A stretch of 9,985 nt of DNA from Planctomycetaceae bacterium UBA6172 (lineage in GTDB: Bacteria > Planctomycetota > Planctomycetia > Pirellulales > Pirellulaceae): positions 1 through 9,985 of the forward strand of contig DITY01000244.1 of assembly GCA_002422955.1 (NCBI GenBank), in the 5' to 3' direction. The position numbers and the translations under genes were made by a program. Shown here piece by piece: positions 8,139-9,985 of the stretch. Each line of letters starts with the position of its first letter. The stretch's first letter is position 1. The notes beneath the pieces are model-generated. The model saw nothing but the letters and a program-made list of their open reading frames with translations, was not told where the DNA came from and searched no databases.

Positions 8139-8145
8139 ACCCTAC

Positions 8146-8481
8146 ATGCGAGCCGCTTCGATTCTTTGCTTCGCCTTGATGGCGAATTTTAATAGCGCGA
8201 ACCTCGGCACCGCGGAAGAATCATGGTGGCAGTTGCTCGGACCGGCGGGCAATGGTCATGCGAACTCGGCGGACTTGCCGGTCCAGTGGACGGATCACAA
8301 GAACGTGGCGTGGAAGACGGACATCCATGATCGCGGCTGGTCCTCACCGGTCATTCGTCCCGGTCGGAAGTTCGACGTGCTGGCAGTAAATTCGCTAGCC
8401 AGCCAGCCCGTGCGAGCCACCCCGGCCGTCGACGCAAACGCGCTGATCGTTCGCACGGCTGACTCGCTCTATCGAATCGAA
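8146..8481 (+). pseudogene. Remnant of a PQQ-binding-like (BamB-type) propeller gene with large internal deletion
   Basis: Codons 26-70, with LLGPAGNGHANSADLPVQW, VAWKTDIHDRGWSSPVI, correspond to the first blade of planctomycete secreted PQQ-propeller proteins. The next codons, from PGRKFDVLAVNSL through ATPAVDANALIVRTADSLYRIE, correspond to the last blade and C-terminus of the same family. From the usual length of about 400-450 residues, roughly 300 codons between them are missing. The junction lies at about 8350-8358. The reading frame is kept across the join. It cannot fold as a propeller by itself. Confidence 0.65.
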
Positions 8482-9945
8482 GCAGCCGCCGCGGATCCGT
8501 GTCAGAGTTATGCCAACGCTGACGATCCAACCCAAACGCTTCCGTTGGTCGGCTACAACGAGCACCGCACGAACTTGCCCGGCGGACGGCAGGCGAACGT
8601 CAGCACGAACCGGGCGATGGTGGTCCAGGCGAATGGCACCGGACGACGGGCGATTGGCGGCGAACTTGTGAATGAACTCGGCGCCTGGACACAGTTCGCC
8701 GGTTGGTCTCCCGATGGCAAGACGGCCGTTGTCCTGCGCGGTTGGGAAAGTGCTGAGAACGCTCAGTGGGAAGAGGAGCACAAGACGTTTCGCTTCACGC
8801 CCGAGGGCTGGCTGGTCGATTCGTATCTCGTCGATGTGGCGACCGGCAAAGCGGAGAACGTCACCGCGGTTGAACGAGTTAGCTTCTACAACTCGGGACT
8901 GTTCTTCTGGCCGAACGATCCGACGAAGCTCGGCTTCACGGCTTTGATCGGCGGCAACTCCAAACCGTTTCGCATGAACCGCGACGGCCACAACAAGACC
9001 GACCTGACGAAGGATTCGAGCGGCTTCACGTATGGCTTCAGCAGTTCGCAGGACGGTTCGAGGATTTCCTATCACGAGAACTATCAGGTCTACCTGGCGA
9101 ATGCCGATGGCTCGAATCGCATCCATGTGCAAACGGGACATCCGTTTGTCTTTGCGCCGTCGTGGTCGCCTGATGGGAAGTGGGTGCTGTTCGTTTCGGG
9201 CGAGCACTACAACTGCCATCCGCACATCGTGAAGGCGGATGGCACCGGCCTGAAGAAGCTCGCGGATCGCGGTGGCTACAGCGGCGTCACCGACTTCCTC
9301 GACGTCGCCGACTATCACGGCGGCAGCAGCGATATCCCGGTGTGGTCGGTCGATGGCCAGTCGGTGTTCTATACCGCCAAAGTCGGCAACAACGTCGAAC
9401 TGTTCCGAGTCACGCTCGACGGCCAGTCCGAGCGACTGACCGCCTCCGCCGATGGCACATCGCACTATCACCCCAAGCCTTCGCCCGAAGGCCAGTGGAT
9501 CGTCTACGGATCGAAACGAAATGGCGTGCGAAATCTGTTCGTGATGCGGTTGTCGGATCGGAAAGAGCACGCGCTGACCGACGTTCCCGTTGGCCACGCC
9601 GCGATGCATGCTTACTGGCAACCCGCATTCATCAATGCATCCAAGCCCGCACACGCCGGGTGCTCTATAACTTCGATGGTGATTCGTGTCTCTCAACCAA
9701 AGCGGGTAGCAAGGGGTCGGTGCCTGTCAACCTCGACGATGGGAAACGTTGATCGAGGAGATGGCTTGCGAGGGGAGCCAGGTCGACACGATACTCGTCT
9801 GCATCAATGCGCAGGTCAGGTACTACCCGACGAAGGTCGGCGCGATGCGCGGCACGTTGTCGACTCCGGAAGAGCGTGCAAAATGACCCGCGTCAGAGAA
9901 GCAGCGGTTCGAGAACATGAAGGCGTTCTTCGACCGCGACGTTGA
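8146..9945 (+). CDS. Chimeric secreted beta-propeller protein: PQQ-propeller remnant fused to TolB/PD40-like propeller
   Basis: This 599-codon ORF appears to be assembled from several genes. Residues 1 to ~23 are a signal peptide (MRAASILCFALMANF...). Residues 26-70 match the start of planctomycete PQQ-binding-like (BamB-type) propeller proteins, and residues 71-112 match their extreme C-terminus, ending in LYRIE. Residues ~125-495 are a TolB-like, PD40-type propeller with repeats near 187 (WSPDGK), 301 (SQDGS), 340 (WSPDGK), 400 (WSVDGQ) and 446 (SPEGQ), and family segments such as LPLVGYNEHRTNLPGG, WEEEHKTFRFTPEGW and SGEHYNCHPH. This part looks complete except for its own signal peptide and normal stop. 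Residues ~496-599 are Arg-rich out-of-frame translation of another gene. The export signal now precedes the TolB-like propeller, so an exported binding or scaffold protein is possible, but the tail suggests decay. The propeller is probably non-catalytic. No enzyme partner lies beside it. Confidence 0.7.
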   Translation: MRAASILCFALMANFNSANLGTAEESWWQLLGPAGNGHANSADLPVQWTDHKNVAWKTDIHDRGWSSPVIRPGRKFDVLAVNSLASQPVRATPAVDANALIVRTADSLYRIEAAAADPCQSYANADDPTQTLPLVGYNEHRTNLPGGRQANVSTNRAMVVQANGTGRRAIGGELVNELGAWTQFAGWSPDGKTAVVLRGWESAENAQWEEEHKTFRFTPEGWLVDSYLVDVATGKAENVTAVERVSFYNSGLFFWPNDPTKLGFTALIGGNSKPFRMNRDGHNKTDLTKDSSGFTYGFSSSQDGSRISYHENYQVYLANADGSNRIHVQTGHPFVFAPSWSPDGKWVLFVSGEHYNCHPHIVKADGTGLKKLADRGGYSGVTDFLDVADYHGGSSDIPVWSVDGQSVFYTAKVGNNVELFRVTLDGQSERLTASADGTSHYHPKPSPEGQWIVYGSKRNGVRNLFVMRLSDRKEHALTDVPVGHAAMHAYWQPAFINASKPAHAGCSITSMVIRVSQPKRVARGRCLSTSTMGNVDRGDGLRGEPGRHDTRLHQCAGQVLPDEGRRDARHVVDSGRACKMTRVREAAVREHEGVLRPRR

Positions 9946-9985
9946 TCCGTATATGGTGAGGCTAACCGGGCAAATCATGGTCGGT
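9645..9985 (+). pseudogene. 5' fragment of a planctomycete glycosyl-hydrolase-like gene, frameshifted and with a nonsense codon
   Basis: Read in frames other than the overlapping ORF, this encodes the beginning of a conserved planctomycete protein that I recall as resembling family 10-type glycosyl hydrolases. The first frame gives RRVLYNFDGDSCLSTKAGSK through LDDGKR and stops at TGA 9750-9752. One base back, the frame resumes at 9749 as LIEEMACEGSQVDTILVCIN, then VRYYPTKVGAMRGTLSTPEE, consistent with loss of a single base near 9748 (KR-LIEE). That frame meets TGA at 9884-9886 where the family normally has Trp (K-stop-P, expected KWP), and continues as ASEKQRFENMKAFFDRDVDPY to about 9950. After that I can no longer follow the family. 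No start codon in the first frame is obvious; the left end abuts the TolB-like propeller. The gene may continue past the window edge. Confidence 0.6.

Larger units (their letters stand above)
7795..8145. other. 351-base region without a convincing gene
   Basis: This separates the operon from the chimeric ORF and its right half is richer in A and T than its surroundings. It holds two small hairpins (7810-7826 and 7883-7901). It also holds a 45-codon TTG ORF at 7805-7939 with GGAG upstream, and an ORF at 7903-8085 with an internal ATG at 7924 behind GGAGAGG; neither resembles a known protein. After the TGA at 8083-8085 the same frame encodes a hydrophobic run, VAATLLLLGGGAV, and leads directly into the downstream ORF. 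A promoter for the downstream ORF may lie here, but I cannot pick one with confidence. Confidence 0.5.

Noticed and set aside
8395..9696. 433-codon open frame on the minus strand.
   Set aside because: It lies antisense to a recognisable propeller gene, is rich in Arg, Ile and Val as expected from the complement of GC-rich codons, and shows no family motif.
9884..9886. TGA as a recoded selenocysteine or readthrough codon.
   Set aside because: The family is expected to have Trp here, and a separate frameshift lies upstream, so ordinary pseudogene decay is simpler.

Overview
This window looks like genomic or metagenomic DNA from a planctomycete of the Pirellula/Rhodopirellula/Gemmata kind. The main evidence is a set of gene families that are greatly expanded in that phylum: DUF1501 secreted proteins, a large protein with planctomycete cytochrome C, DUF1549 (PSCyt2) and DUF1553 (PSD1) domains, a secreted prolyl-oligopeptidase-like hydrolase, and PQQ/TolB-type beta-propeller proteins. 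Every gene I can support is on the plus strand. I see no tRNA, rRNA, CRISPR array, transposase or phage gene.

Positions 1-7794 hold a compact co-directional block that reads as one operon entering from the left edge. It contains a DUF1501 protein whose N-terminus lies outside the window (1-1029), a secreted alpha/beta hydrolase (1040-3061), a possible tiny coupled ORF (3058-3249), the 1040-residue cytochrome/DUF1549/DUF1553 protein (3239-6361), and a second complete DUF1501 protein with a Tat-like signal (6367-7794). Gaps are 10, 177 and 5 bases, and each internal start has a purine-rich ribosome-binding site. All products look exported. In planctomycetes such DUF1549/DUF1553-DUF1501 pairs occur in many copies and often lie beside sulfatases and glycoside hydrolases, so a role in periplasmic polymer breakdown or redox chemistry is plausible. 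No substrate can be read from the sequence.

Positions 7795-8145 are non-coding or degraded. They carry two small hairpins, and an in-frame TGA separates a short ORF from a hydrophobic stretch.

Positions 8146-9985 are the most unusual part. One 599-codon ORF joins pieces of three planctomycete gene families head to tail. The first is a PQQ-propeller (BamB-like) protein reduced to its first ~45 and last ~40 mature residues. The second is a nearly complete TolB/PD40-type propeller that lacks its own signal peptide. The third, read out of frame by the ORF, is the start of a glycosyl-hydrolase-like gene disabled by a one-base frameshift and a nonsense codon. The PQQ remnant supplies a new start, ribosome-binding site and signal peptide to the TolB-like propeller. 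This is either a decaying locus or a newly made secreted chimera. Family assignments come from recalled motifs, not from a search.
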